DNA of 64,000 nt, from contig NZ_FNTD01000004.1 of assembly GCF_900104815.1 (NCBI RefSeq), positions 7,625,001 to 7,689,000 on the forward strand, read 5' to 3'. Both the position numbers and the translations under genes were made by a program. Source of the stretch: Streptomyces misionensis. GTDB lineage: Bacteria; Actinomycetota; Actinomycetes; Streptomycetales; Streptomycetaceae. This document shows positions 7,519 through 15,447 of the stretch, piece after piece; within the stretch, counting starts at the first letter, position 1, and every line of letters starts with the position of its first letter. The notes beneath the pieces were generated by a model that worked only from the letters and a program-made list of their open reading frames with translations, did no database searches and was not told the origin of the DNA.

Positions 7519-8265
7519 TCACGCCGTCCGCCGGCTCCCCGCCCACCCGTGCTCACACAGCGGACCGACCTCCAGGCCCCGCCGGTCACAGGTGTCCAGG
7601 ATGCGCGGCAGCGCGCCGAGGGTGGCGCGCCAGGAGCCGGGGGCGGAGGTGCAGTCGGAGTCGTGGAGCAGGATGGTGCCGCCGCCGCTCAGATCGCGCA
7701 CGACCGTGCGGTGCACGGACGCGGGGGTGGCCCGGGCGGTCCAGTCCTCGCCCCAGCAGGTCCACAGCACCGGTGTGAGGCCCAGCCGGCGTGCGGCCAG
7801 ATGGGCGGCGGACGACATCACGCCGTAGGGCGGCCGGAACAGGGTGGGACGCCGGCCGGTGAGCTCGCCGACCAGGTCCCGGGCGCGGGCGAGGTCGTCG
7901 TACGTCGCCCGCGGTCCGCGCAGCAGCAACGGGCGGTGCAGCCAGCCGTGGACGCCGATCTCGTGGCCCTCGGCCGCGATCTCGCGGACCAGCCCGGGGC
8001 TGCGCCGGGCCTCGCCGCCGAGCAGGAAGAACGTCGCCCGCACCCCGCGCGCGGCCAGCGCGCCGAGGAACAGCGGGGTGGAGTGCGGATCAGGACCGTC
8101 GTCGAAGGTCAGGGCGACATGGCCGGCCCGGCCCCGCCCGGCCAGCCGGGGCGTGACGCGATTGCGCAGCGGACCGAACGTGGTGACCACCGGCGCGGCG
8201 TGCGCGGCGGCGAGAACGGGCAGCGCGGCCAGAGCGGCGCCGCGCAGGGCGGGTACGACGGTCAT
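7519..8265 (-). CDS. Polysaccharide deacetylase (NodB domain, CE4)
   Basis: 248 residues. A hydrophobic N-terminus (to about 25) is probably an uncleaved signal anchor. The NodB fold follows: motif 1 TFDDGPDPHS with the catalytic and metal Asp residues, motif 2 HGWLH (metal H...H), motif 3 RPPYG, and a late TILLHDSD with the C-terminal His. All CE4 active-site residues are visible, so it should remove acetyl groups from an N-acetylated glycan outside the membrane. It overlaps the upstream glycosyltransferase gene by 4 bases (ATGA), so the two are translationally coupled and probably act in the same envelope pathway. Confidence 0.9.
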   Translation of the reverse strand: MTVVPALRGAALAALPVLAAAHAAPVVTTFGPLRNRVTPRLAGRGRAGHVALTFDDGPDPHSTPLFLGALAARGVRATFFLLGGEARRSPGLVREIAAEGHEIGVHGWLHRPLLLRGPRATYDDLARARDLVGELTGRRPTLFRPPYGVMSSAAHLAARRLGLTPVLWTCWGEDWTARATPASVHRTVVRDLSGGGTILLHDSDCTSAPGSWRATLGALPRILDTCDRRGLEVGPLCEHGWAGSRRTA

Positions 8266-9677
8266 GAGCGGTGGCTCCTGCGGTGCGCGGCGCCCGGGGC
8301 GCCGGTGTTGGGGGTGTGGCCCGCGCCCTCGAAGTGCAGCTCGTGGCCGAGGGCGTGGATCAGGCGGGGGCCGTCGTCGGTGGTGGCGACCGCCGTGCCG
8401 ATGGCGGTCGCCCACAGCGCGCAGGCGGCCGAGGCGACGGCGACGAACCGGCGCGGGCGGCCGGCGCGCCGCCGCACCGCAGCCGGTACGGGCAGGCCCG
8501 CGGTGGACCTCCGGGCGATCCGCGCGATCTCGGCGGCCGGCCCGCGCCCGGCGTCGGCGAACAGCGCCAGTGCGGCCGCGCGTTGCCGCAGCCCCCGCGC
8601 CCCCTGGACCAGCTCCGCGACGACCGGTGCCAGTTGGCCGGGGTCCCGGATCCACGCGGCGACGCCCGCCTGCTCCAGCGCGGCGGCGTTGGTCTGCCCG
8701 TGGCCGGGTATGCAGCGGTAACTCGCGACCGGCAGGCCCGCGGCGAAGGCCTCCAGGGAGGTCAGCCCGCCCGCGTTCTGCACCAGCACGTCGGCGGCGT
8801 GCATCAGCCCTGGCATGTCGTCCACCCAGCCGAAGGCGTGCTCGACGCCGTCGGCGCGCAGCCGCGCGGCCAGCGCCGCGTTGCGGCCGCACACCACCAC
8901 CGGCACCGCGACCCCGGACGCCCGCAGTTCGAGGGCCACCTGCCGGACCGGGCCCACGCCCCACGAACCGGCGACCAGCAGGGCCAGCGGCGCGTCCGCG
9001 GGCAGGCCGAAGCGGGCCCGGGCGGCGGCGCGCGCGTCCTCGTCGGCCGGACGGAAGCGGGGGTCGGTGACCGGCCCGGTCACCCGCACGTCCCGCGCCC
9101 CGGCGCCCCGGGCCTGCCCGGCGGGCACGGCGTGCGCCGCGAGGTGGACGTCGATGCCGTCGGCCACCCACAGCGGGTGCACCGAGAAGTCGGTCAGATA
9201 GGTGAGCGCCGGCACGGTCAGCCGGCCGGAGCGGCGCAGCCCGCCCAGGACCCGGCTGGCGCCCGGATAGGTGGAGACGACCGCCCGGGTGCCCGCGGGC
9301 AGGGCCCGCAGCACCCGTTCCTCGGTGCGGCGCAGCAGCGCCGCGGCGAGCGGGCCGCCGCCGCCCGCGCGTTCGGTGCTGCGGTAGATGCGCTGGTAGG
9401 CCCAGGGCGCGGTGAGCAGCATCCGGTGGTAGCCGTCCCGGATGAGCCGGCCGGTGCGGGCGGGCAGCAGGTCCAGCAGGTCGAGCCGGTCCACCGTGAA
9501 GCCGTCCGCCGTGAGCCGGCGGTCCAGTTCGGCGGCGGCGCCGTCGTGCCCGGCGCCGATGCCGGCGGACAGCAGCGTGACCCGCTCGGCCGGTGCCGTG
9601 GGCCCGGCGGGCGGTGCGGTGCGCAGGGTGGCGGCCGCCAGGGCACGCAGATGGGCCGTACTTCCGAGGTGGGGCAT
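8262..9677 (-). CDS. MGDG-synthase/MurG-like glycosyltransferase (GT28 type)
   Basis: 471 residues. Residues about 33-50 (LLSAGIGAGHDGAAAEL) form the N-terminal loop of diacylglycerol glycosyltransferases. PALTYLTDFSVHPLWVADGID is the acceptor-side segment. VAGSWGVGPV, then GWVDDMPGLMHAADVLVQNAGGLTSLEAFA, is the nucleotide-sugar-binding region of the GT28/MurG fold. A C-terminal extension carries one transmembrane segment (VAVASAACALWATAIG, about 415-430) and a His-rich tail. It probably transfers a sugar to a lipid or other acceptor at the membrane. First gene of a two-gene operon with the deacetylase, divergent from blaI across a BlaI-type operator. Confidence 0.85.
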   Translation of the reverse strand: MPHLGSTAHLRALAAATLRTAPPAGPTAPAERVTLLSAGIGAGHDGAAAELDRRLTADGFTVDRLDLLDLLPARTGRLIRDGYHRMLLTAPWAYQRIYRSTERAGGGGPLAAALLRRTEERVLRALPAGTRAVVSTYPGASRVLGGLRRSGRLTVPALTYLTDFSVHPLWVADGIDVHLAAHAVPAGQARGAGARDVRVTGPVTDPRFRPADEDARAAARARFGLPADAPLALLVAGSWGVGPVRQVALELRASGVAVPVVVCGRNAALAARLRADGVEHAFGWVDDMPGLMHAADVLVQNAGGLTSLEAFAAGLPVASYRCIPGHGQTNAAALEQAGVAAWIRDPGQLAPVVAELVQGARGLRQRAAALALFADAGRGPAAEIARIARRSTAGLPVPAAVRRRAGRPRRFVAVASAACALWATAIGTAVATTDDGPRLIHALGHELHFEGAGHTPNTGAPGAAHRRSHRS

Positions 9678-9746
9678 GGGTGTGCCTTCCGCGCGGAGCA
9701 GCAGGAGGGGGAGTTCCGCGCGGGAGCCGGGCGGAGCGACCGCACT

Positions 9747-9786
9747 CTACAACATGTAGTAGATAGTCTCGTACGAGATGTAGTAG
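9747..9786. promoter_or_regulatory. BlaI-type operator in the divergent promoter region
   Basis: CTACA-ACA-TGTAG (9747-9759) is a perfect palindrome built from the TACA/TGTA halves typical of BlaI/MecI operators. A second half-site, ATGTAGTAG (9778-9786), repeats the first site's right half 24 bases downstream. Between them TCTCGTACGAGA (9767-9778) is a perfect 12-bp palindrome. It lies between the glycosyltransferase start (9677) and the blaI start (9861), so one repressor could control both directions. Confidence 0.7.
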
Positions 9787-9860
9787 CAGGCGGGTAGGCT
9801 GTTCCGCCGGACCGTCAAGGCCGGGCAAAAGCCCGACGGGGGGCGCGAGGAGGGAAGACA

Positions 9861-10274
9861 ATGCGCGACCGAGCGAGCGACGCGGCCGGGGAGTCGCCCG
9901 GCCGCAGGGCGCGCGGCGAACTGGAGAGCGGCGTGCTGGCCGTGCTCTGGGCCGCGGACCGGCCGCTGACCGCCCGGCAGGTCCTCGACGGGCTCCCCGG
10001 CGACCTGGCGTACACCACCGTGCTGACCATCCTGTCCCGCCTGCACGGCAAGGGCATGCTGGTCCGGCGGCGCGAGGGCCGCGGCTACGCCTACGCCCCC
10101 GCCCGCGACGAGGCCTCCGACACCGCCGCCCGGATGCGCACCCTGCTGGACCGCGGCTCGGACCGGGAGGCGGTGCTCGCCCGGTTCGTCTCCGAACTCT
10201 CCGCCGCCGACGAGCAGTTGCTCCAGCGGCTGCTCGGCGGGTCCGACCCGGGCCGCCCCGGCGAGAGGGCGTGA
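9861..10274 (+). CDS. BlaI/MecI/CopY-family transcriptional repressor
   Basis: 137 residues. The winged-helix pattern runs LESGVLAVLWAADRPLTARQVLDGL, then LAYTTVLTILSRLHGKGMLVRR with the wing EGRGYAYAPA, as in BlaI and its many actinobacterial relatives. The C-terminal helix (about 90-137) provides the dimer interface. GAGGAGGGA lies seven bases before the ATG. It precedes an M56 protease gene by 4 bases. In the bla/mec paradigm the membrane protease triggers loss of repressor function; here no beta-lactamase is nearby and the divergent genes concern glycolipid and glycan metabolism. The BlaI-like operator upstream suggests autoregulation. Confidence 0.92.
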   Translation: MRDRASDAAGESPGRRARGELESGVLAVLWAADRPLTARQVLDGLPGDLAYTTVLTILSRLHGKGMLVRRREGRGYAYAPARDEASDTAARMRTLLDRGSDREAVLARFVSELSAADEQLLQRLLGGSDPGRPGERA

Positions 10275-10278
10275 ACGG

Positions 10279-11277
10279 GTGACCTTCACCGTCTACGTGC
10301 CGCTGGTGGTGACCGTCGTCCTCGCGGTGCTCGCCCCCGCCGCCCGCCGGCTGCCGCCCCGCGCCGCCGCCCGCTCCCTGGCCTGCGCCGCGCTGGTGAC
10401 GGCCACCGGCTGGCTCGGCTCCCTCGCCCTGCTCGCCTTCACCGGTCTCGCGCAGATACCCGAGGTCGCCGAGCAGGGCCACTGGTCGGTGGCCGCGCTG
10501 CGCGCCGAGGACCCGGTCTCCCTCGCCGTCGCGGCACTGGGGGCGCTCGGCCTGATCGCCGCGTTCGGCTCGCTCGCCGTGGCCGCCGTACGCCAGACCC
10601 GGCAACTGCTGTGGGCCCGGCGGGAGGCCGCCGCGGTGCCCGGCGACACCGAACTCACCGTCCTCGACGACGAGGTGCCACAGGCCTTCGCGCTGCCCGG
10701 CGCGCCCGGCCGGATCGTGGTCTCCCGCGGCATGCTGCGCTGCCTCGACGAGGACGAACGCGCCGCCCTGCTCGCCCACGAACGGGCCCATCTGCGCGGC
10801 CGGCACCACCTCTACCTCGCGCTGTGGCGGCTCACGGCCGCCGTCACCCCGCTGCTGCGCCCCCTCGCCGACGCGGGCGGCTTCGTGCTGGAACGCTGGG
10901 CCGACGAGGACGCCGCCACGCACGTGGGCAGCCGTACGGTGGTCGCCCGCGCCGTCGGCCGGGCCGCCCTGGCCTCCGCCGCCGCGCACCGCCACCGCCA
11001 ACTCGCCGCGACCGGCGGCGCCGTGCCGCAGCGGGTGCGGGCGCTGCTGGCTCCCCCTCCCGCGCCGCGCGCCCTGCCGTTCGTGGCTGGCGCGGTGCTG
11101 CTGGCGCTGTGCTGCGCGAGCCTCGCCGAGGCCGCGTCCGACAGCGAGCGCATGGTCGTGACGGCGCGTTCGGCGCAGTGCGCCACCGCCCGCCCGGCCC
11201 CGGTCGCCACCGACCGGGACGGCGCCTCGCACCGGCATCCGCACTGCCACCCGCACCGGCACACCAGGCCGCTGTAG
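10279..11277 (+). CDS. M56-family membrane metalloprotease (BlaR1/MecR1-like) with His-rich tail
   Basis: 332 residues. Hydrophobic helices are near 5-22, 35-58, 82-105 and 272-290. The zinc motif HERAH is at 167-171, on a cytoplasmic loop in this family, followed by the expected downstream ERWADEDAA Glu site (about 205-213). There is no penicillin-binding sensor domain. Instead the protein ends in a short extension whose last 16 residues contain six His and one Cys (SHRHPHCHPHRHTRPL), a plausible metal sensor or chelator. The GTG start is 4 bases after the blaI stop. Role inferred: signal-activated protease controlling the paired BlaI. Confidence 0.88.
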   Translation: MTFTVYVPLVVTVVLAVLAPAARRLPPRAAARSLACAALVTATGWLGSLALLAFTGLAQIPEVAEQGHWSVAALRAEDPVSLAVAALGALGLIAAFGSLAVAAVRQTRQLLWARREAAAVPGDTELTVLDDEVPQAFALPGAPGRIVVSRGMLRCLDEDERAALLAHERAHLRGRHHLYLALWRLTAAVTPLLRPLADAGGFVLERWADEDAATHVGSRTVVARAVGRAALASAAAHRHRQLAATGGAVPQRVRALLAPPPAPRALPFVAGAVLLALCCASLAEAASDSERMVVTARSAQCATARPAPVATDRDGASHRHPHCHPHRHTRPL

Positions 11278-11279
11278 TA

Positions 11280-11322
11280 CCCCGGTACCACCCCCTCTGC
11301 CCCGTTCAGCCCCCGGTACCAC
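11280..11322. promoter_or_regulatory. Direct repeat CCCCGGTACCAC upstream of the ABC/two-component operon
   Basis: Two identical 12-mers at 11280-11291 and 11311-11322, start to start 31 bases (three helical turns), each centred on the palindrome GGTACC. They lie 84-126 bases before the ATPase start, and a -10-like TAGCGT follows at 11345-11350. This is a natural place for the operon's own LuxR-type regulator to bind. No regulator can be assigned directly from the sequence. Confidence 0.55.
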
Positions 11323-11405
11323 GGGTTGGCGGGGTCGCGGCGCCTAGCGTGGCGAGTGAGGCGTCAGGAGTGACGGACGCCACGCCCGCGACAGAGGGAG
11401 TACGA

Positions 11406-12344
11406 ATGATCGACGCGCGACGACTGACCAAGAGGTACGGCGAGAAGACGGCGGTCGACGGACTGGACTTCGTGGTCAGACCCGGCACCGTCACCGGTTT
11501 CCTCGGCCCCAACGGCGCCGGGAAGTCCACCACCATGCGCATGATCGTCGGCCTCGACGCCCCGACGAGCGGCTCCGTCACCGTGAACGGCCGCCGCTAC
11601 GCCGGTCACCGCGCCCCGCTCCAGGAGGTCGGCGCGCTGCTGGAGGCCAAGTCCGTGCACCCGGGACGCACCGCCTACCAGCACCTGCGCGCCCTCGCGC
11701 TGACCCATGGCATCCCGCGCCGCCGGGTCGAGGAGGTCATCGAACTCGCCGGCCTCGCCGGCGTCGCCGGGAAACGGGCCGGCTCCTTCTCGCTCGGCAT
11801 GGGCCAGCGGCTCGGGATCGCCGCCGCCCTGCTCGGCGACCCCCGCACGGTGATGCTGGACGAGCCCGTCAACGGCCTCGACCCCGAGGGCGTCCTGTGG
11901 ATCCGCAACCTGCTGACCTCGCTCGCGGCCGAGGGCCGGACCGTGTTCGTCTCCTCCCACCTGATGAGCGAGGTCGCCCTGGTCGCGGACCACCTGATCG
12001 TGGTGGGCCGCGGCCGGCTGCTCGCCGACACGACGGTCCGGGACCTGGTGCGCGAGGCGGGCGGCGACACCGTGACGGTCGCCACCCAGGACCCGGCGCG
12101 GCTGCGGGAGGTGCTCGCCGGACCCGGCGTGGAGATCACCGGCCGGGTCGGCTCGGAGGAACTCCAGGTCACCGGGGTCACCGCCCGCCAGATCGGACTG
12201 ACCGCGGCCGAGCACGGCATCCCCCTGTTCGAGCTGACCACCAAGGTCGTGTCGCTCGAATCCGCCTTCATGGAACTGACCAGGGACGCCGTCGAGTACC
12301 ACGGCACCACCACCGGCACCGACCGCACCGGGAGCGCCGCATGA
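11406..12344 (+). CDS. ABC transporter ATP-binding protein
   Basis: 312 residues. Walker A GPNGAGKST is at 34-42, ABC signature FSLGMGQ at 128-134, Walker B VMLDEP at 149-154, D-loop GLDP and switch His in FVSSHLMSE. The C-terminal 90 residues are the DrrA/BcrA-type accessory region. It powers a type-2-exporter-like transporter with the permease encoded immediately downstream (ATGA overlap). Such pairs export antibiotics, peptides or lipids; the substrate is not evident. First gene of a four-gene operon that ends in a two-component system. Confidence 0.95.
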   Translation: MIDARRLTKRYGEKTAVDGLDFVVRPGTVTGFLGPNGAGKSTTMRMIVGLDAPTSGSVTVNGRRYAGHRAPLQEVGALLEAKSVHPGRTAYQHLRALALTHGIPRRRVEEVIELAGLAGVAGKRAGSFSLGMGQRLGIAAALLGDPRTVMLDEPVNGLDPEGVLWIRNLLTSLAAEGRTVFVSSHLMSEVALVADHLIVVGRGRLLADTTVRDLVREAGGDTVTVATQDPARLREVLAGPGVEITGRVGSEELQVTGVTARQIGLTAAEHGIPLFELTTKVVSLESAFMELTRDAVEYHGTTTGTDRTGSAA

Positions 12345-13189
12345 GCACCCTCACCGAGACCGGCAACCCCACCGGGAGCGCCGAGGCCGCGCCCGGCCGC
12401 CCCGCCTACCGCGTCACCGGACGGCGGGTCCTCGCCTCCGAATGGGCCAAGCTCTGGTCCCTGCGCTCCACCTGGATCACCCTTGGCCTGGGACTGCTGT
12501 TCCTGGTCGCCTTCGGAGTCATCGCCGCGAGCCGCTACACGTCCATGACCGGATCGCCGCGGATGGACCGGGACTTCGCCCGCTCCACGGCCCTGAGCCT
12601 GTCCCTGTTCGGCGCCAACTTCGCCCAACTCGCCCTCGGCGTACTCGGCGTGCTGGTCACCGCGGGGGAGTACTCCACCGGCATGATCCGCTCCACCATG
12701 GCCGCGGTGCCGCGCCGGCTGCCCGTGCTGTGGTGCAAGGCGGCGGTGTACGGGCTGGTCGCGCTGGTCGTCGGCACCGTCGGCGCCTGGATCGCCTTCC
12801 TGATCGGCAGCCGTATCGTCGCCGACACCCCGGCCGCCCTGACCCTCGGTCACGCGGGCGTCGTCCGGGGCCTGCTGGGCGCCGGGCTCTACCTCGGCCT
12901 GGTCGGGGTGATCGGCGCCGCCCTGGGCGCCCTGCTGCGCTCGGTGGCCGGCGGCATCTCGGTCCTGGTCGCCGTCTTCATGCTCGTCCCCGGCCTCGCC
13001 TCGCTGCTGCCGGGTTCCTGGCGGGACGACCTCACCCCCTACCTGCCGAGCAACGCGGGCCAGGCGATGTACGCCCTCACCCACGACGCCACCACCCTGG
13101 CGCCCGGCACCGGACTGCTCGTCTTCCTCGGCTGGACCGCGCTCGCGCTCGCGGGCGCCGCGTACCGGCTGCGCCGCGGTGACGTCTGA
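12341..13189 (+). CDS. ABC transporter permease
   Basis: 282 residues with about six transmembrane helices (about 45-65, 90-115, 135-155, 175-200, 210-230, 255-275). The pattern LASEWAKLWSLRSTWIT at the cytoplasmic entry and GEYSTGMIRSTMAAVPRR in the first loop are typical of actinobacterial ABC-2 permeases (BcrB/NatB-like). It starts inside the stop of the ATPase gene (ATGA), so the two subunits are coupled. It overlaps the following kinase gene by 11 bases. Confidence 0.93.
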   Translation: MSTLTETGNPTGSAEAAPGRPAYRVTGRRVLASEWAKLWSLRSTWITLGLGLLFLVAFGVIAASRYTSMTGSPRMDRDFARSTALSLSLFGANFAQLALGVLGVLVTAGEYSTGMIRSTMAAVPRRLPVLWCKAAVYGLVALVVGTVGAWIAFLIGSRIVADTPAALTLGHAGVVRGLLGAGLYLGLVGVIGAALGALLRSVAGGISVLVAVFMLVPGLASLLPGSWRDDLTPYLPSNAGQAMYALTHDATTLAPGTGLLVFLGWTALALAGAAYRLRRGDV

Positions 13190-14519
13190 CCGCCCGCACG
13201 GCGCGGGAACCGCCACCACCACGGCGGACCTCGGCGCGATGGGGCCGCTCGCCGCCCGGCTCGGCCGGGCCGGCCGGCGGCTGCGGCGCGCCGACCGTGC
13301 CCGCCCCTGGGTGCTGGACACCGCGCTGGTGGCGGTGGTTTTCCTGCTGTTCTGCCTGCCGGACCTGCTGCACGGCGGCGTCGTGGACGCCGACGGCCCG
13401 CGCCGGTTCCGGCTCGCCTTCACCAGGCTGCCGCCCGTCGCCATGCTCGCCCTCCAGGCGGGCCTGGTGCTGCCGCTGCTGTGGCGCCGGCGCCGCCCCA
13501 CGGCCGCCTTCGGCGCGATCGCCGCCGTGTTCGTCCTCCAATGGACCCTGGGCGCGGCCCTGCACGCGGACGTCGCCCTCTTCCTCGCCCTGTACAGCCT
13601 GGCCCTGCACGGCCGGCCGCGCCGACTGCCCGTTGCCTGCGCGGTGATGGCGGTGGCCCTCGCCCTGGTCGCGGCGCGGGCCTCGGTGGTCGTGTCCATG
13701 GTGGACGCGCTGTTCTTCCTGCTGAGCACGGCGACCGCGGCCCTCGCGCTCGGCCTGGTGATCCGGATCCGCCGCGCCCAGCTCGCCGCGCTGCGGGACC
13801 GGGCGGCACGGCTGGAGACGGAGCGCGACCAGCGCAGCAGACTGGCCGCCGCCTCCGAACGGGCCCGGATGGCACGGGAGATGCACGACATCGTCGGGCA
13901 CAACCTGTCCGTCATCATCACCCTCGCCGACGCGGGCGCCCACGCCTGCGCGGCCGACCCCGCGCGCGGCGCGGAGGCACTCGGGCTGATCGGCGACACC
14001 GGACGCCAGGCGCTCGGCGAACTCCGGCGCGTGCTGGGCGTGTTGCGCGACGCCGACGGCCCGGCCGCCGGCCCCGCGCCCGGCCGGTACGGCCTCGGCC
14101 CGTCCGACCTCAGCCCGCAGCCCGGCCTCGCGGACATCGGCGCGCTCTGCCAGGGCGTGCGCGCCGCCGGTCTCGACGTCGTCTACCGGACCGCGGGGAA
14201 CACCGAAGCCCTCGACGGGGGCGTGCAGTTGACCGTCTACCGGATCGTGCAGGAAGCCATGACCAACACCTTGAAGCACGCGGGCACCGGCACCCGGGTC
14301 GACCTCGCGATCGACGTCGAGGACACCCGGCTCGGCATCCGCGTCCGCGACACCGGCCGGACCCGCACGGGACGGCGAACGGAAGAAGGGCAGGGCCTGC
14401 TGGGCATGCGCGAGCGGGCCGCGCTCTACGGCGGACAGGTCAGCGCGGGCCCCGCTCCGGGCGGCGGCTGGGCGGTGGCGGCCACCCTGGACCTCACCCC
14501 GCAGGAGGGCACCGCGTGA
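13179..14519 (+). CDS. Sensor histidine kinase (HisKA_3/NarL type)
   Basis: 446 residues. About five membrane helices lie between residues 47 and 195, with little extracytoplasmic loop, so the sensor is likely intramembrane. A coiled linker (200-230) leads to the HisKA_3 motif EMHDIVGHNLS with phospho-acceptor His236. The HATPase domain has VYRIVQEAMTNTLKHA (N box) and GQGLLGMRERAALYGG (G2). The arrangement, with ABC exporter genes upstream and the LuxR regulator downstream, is that of transporter-linked two-component systems that sense the exporter's substrate or envelope stress. GTG start overlapping the permease. Confidence 0.93.
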   Translation: MTSDRPHGAGTATTTADLGAMGPLAARLGRAGRRLRRADRARPWVLDTALVAVVFLLFCLPDLLHGGVVDADGPRRFRLAFTRLPPVAMLALQAGLVLPLLWRRRRPTAAFGAIAAVFVLQWTLGAALHADVALFLALYSLALHGRPRRLPVACAVMAVALALVAARASVVVSMVDALFFLLSTATAALALGLVIRIRRAQLAALRDRAARLETERDQRSRLAAASERARMAREMHDIVGHNLSVIITLADAGAHACAADPARGAEALGLIGDTGRQALGELRRVLGVLRDADGPAAGPAPGRYGLGPSDLSPQPGLADIGALCQGVRAAGLDVVYRTAGNTEALDGGVQLTVYRIVQEAMTNTLKHAGTGTRVDLAIDVEDTRLGIRVRDTGRTRTGRRTEEGQGLLGMRERAALYGGQVSAGPAPGGGWAVAATLDLTPQEGTA

Positions 14520-15178
14520 CCACCGTGCTCATCGTGGACGACCAGCCGCTGCAACGGTACGGCTTCCGCATGCTGCTCGGCTCCGTGCCGGGCACCGAGG
14601 TGGTCGGCGAGGCCGAGCACGGCGCCGAGGCCGTGCGCAGGGCCGCCGAACTGCGCCCGGACGTCGTGCTGATGGACATCCGCATGCCCGGGATGGACGG
14701 CATCGAGGCCACCCGCCGCATCGTCGCCGCCGGACACCGCTCGCGCGTCCTCGTGCTCACCACCTTCGACCTGGACGAGTACGTGCACGCGGCCCTGCGC
14801 GCCGGTGCCAGCGGCTTCCTGCTGAAGGACGCCCGCCCCGACGAACTGCTGGCCGGCATCCGCGCCGTCTCGGCCGGCGACGCGGTGATCGCCCCCGCCC
14901 TCACCCGCCGCCTGCTGGACGAGTTCGCCCGCTACGGCGCCGCCCGCACGGGCGCCGACGACCCCCGCCTCGGCCGGCTGACCGAGCGGGAGCGCGAGAT
15001 CCTGATCGCCATCGGCAAGGGCTGGACCAACGGCGAGATCGCCGCCCGCCTCGTGCTGTCCGAGTCCACGGTGAAGACGCACGTGGGCCGCGTCCTGGCC
15101 AAGACCGGCGCCCGCGACCGCGTCCAGGCGGTGATCTTCGCCTACGACCACGGGCTCGCCCGGCCGGGCGCCCGCTGA
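14516..15178 (+). CDS. NarL/LuxR-family response regulator
   Basis: 220 residues. The receiver domain has acidic pocket DD (8-9), phospho-acceptor Asp54 in VVLMDIRMPG, the Thr in VLTTFDLDEYV and the Lys in FLLKDARPDEL. The GerE/LuxR HTH at about 150-210 reads LTEREREILIAIGKG and SESTVKTHVGRVLAKTGARDR. The GTG start overlaps the kinase stop (GTGA), so kinase and regulator are made in step. The likely target is the operon's own upstream direct repeat. Confidence 0.95.
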   Translation: MTTVLIVDDQPLQRYGFRMLLGSVPGTEVVGEAEHGAEAVRRAAELRPDVVLMDIRMPGMDGIEATRRIVAAGHRSRVLVLTTFDLDEYVHAALRAGASGFLLKDARPDELLAGIRAVSAGDAVIAPALTRRLLDEFARYGAARTGADDPRLGRLTEREREILIAIGKGWTNGEIAARLVLSESTVKTHVGRVLAKTGARDRVQAVIFAYDHGLARPGAR

Positions 15179-15447
15179 CCCCCTCGCCGAGCGCCGCGCT
15201 CCCGGCGCCCCGGGGGCCGACTGGGCCGGACGGGTGACGGGGCGTCGCACGGGATCGTAGGAGGCGCCCGCCCGGCGGTCCGGCGCCGAGCGGCCCGCAC
15301 CCGGCGCGGCGCACCGCCGCGACCACCCCCGCCGCGGGCCCGGACGAAGGTGCGGCGCCGGTGGCGCTGGCCCACGATGGACGCGGGGTCGTGTCCCGTT
15401 CGACGCGGCCGCAGCCGTCGTACGTCGTCGAGCCGAGGGAGCGTCGG

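Noticed and set aside
7519..11322. 1267-codon minus-strand open frame
   Set aside because: Only its last 249 codons (the deacetylase, starting at ATG 8265) are meaningful. The rest crosses the glycosyltransferase, the BlaI operator and genes on the other strand in wrong frames.
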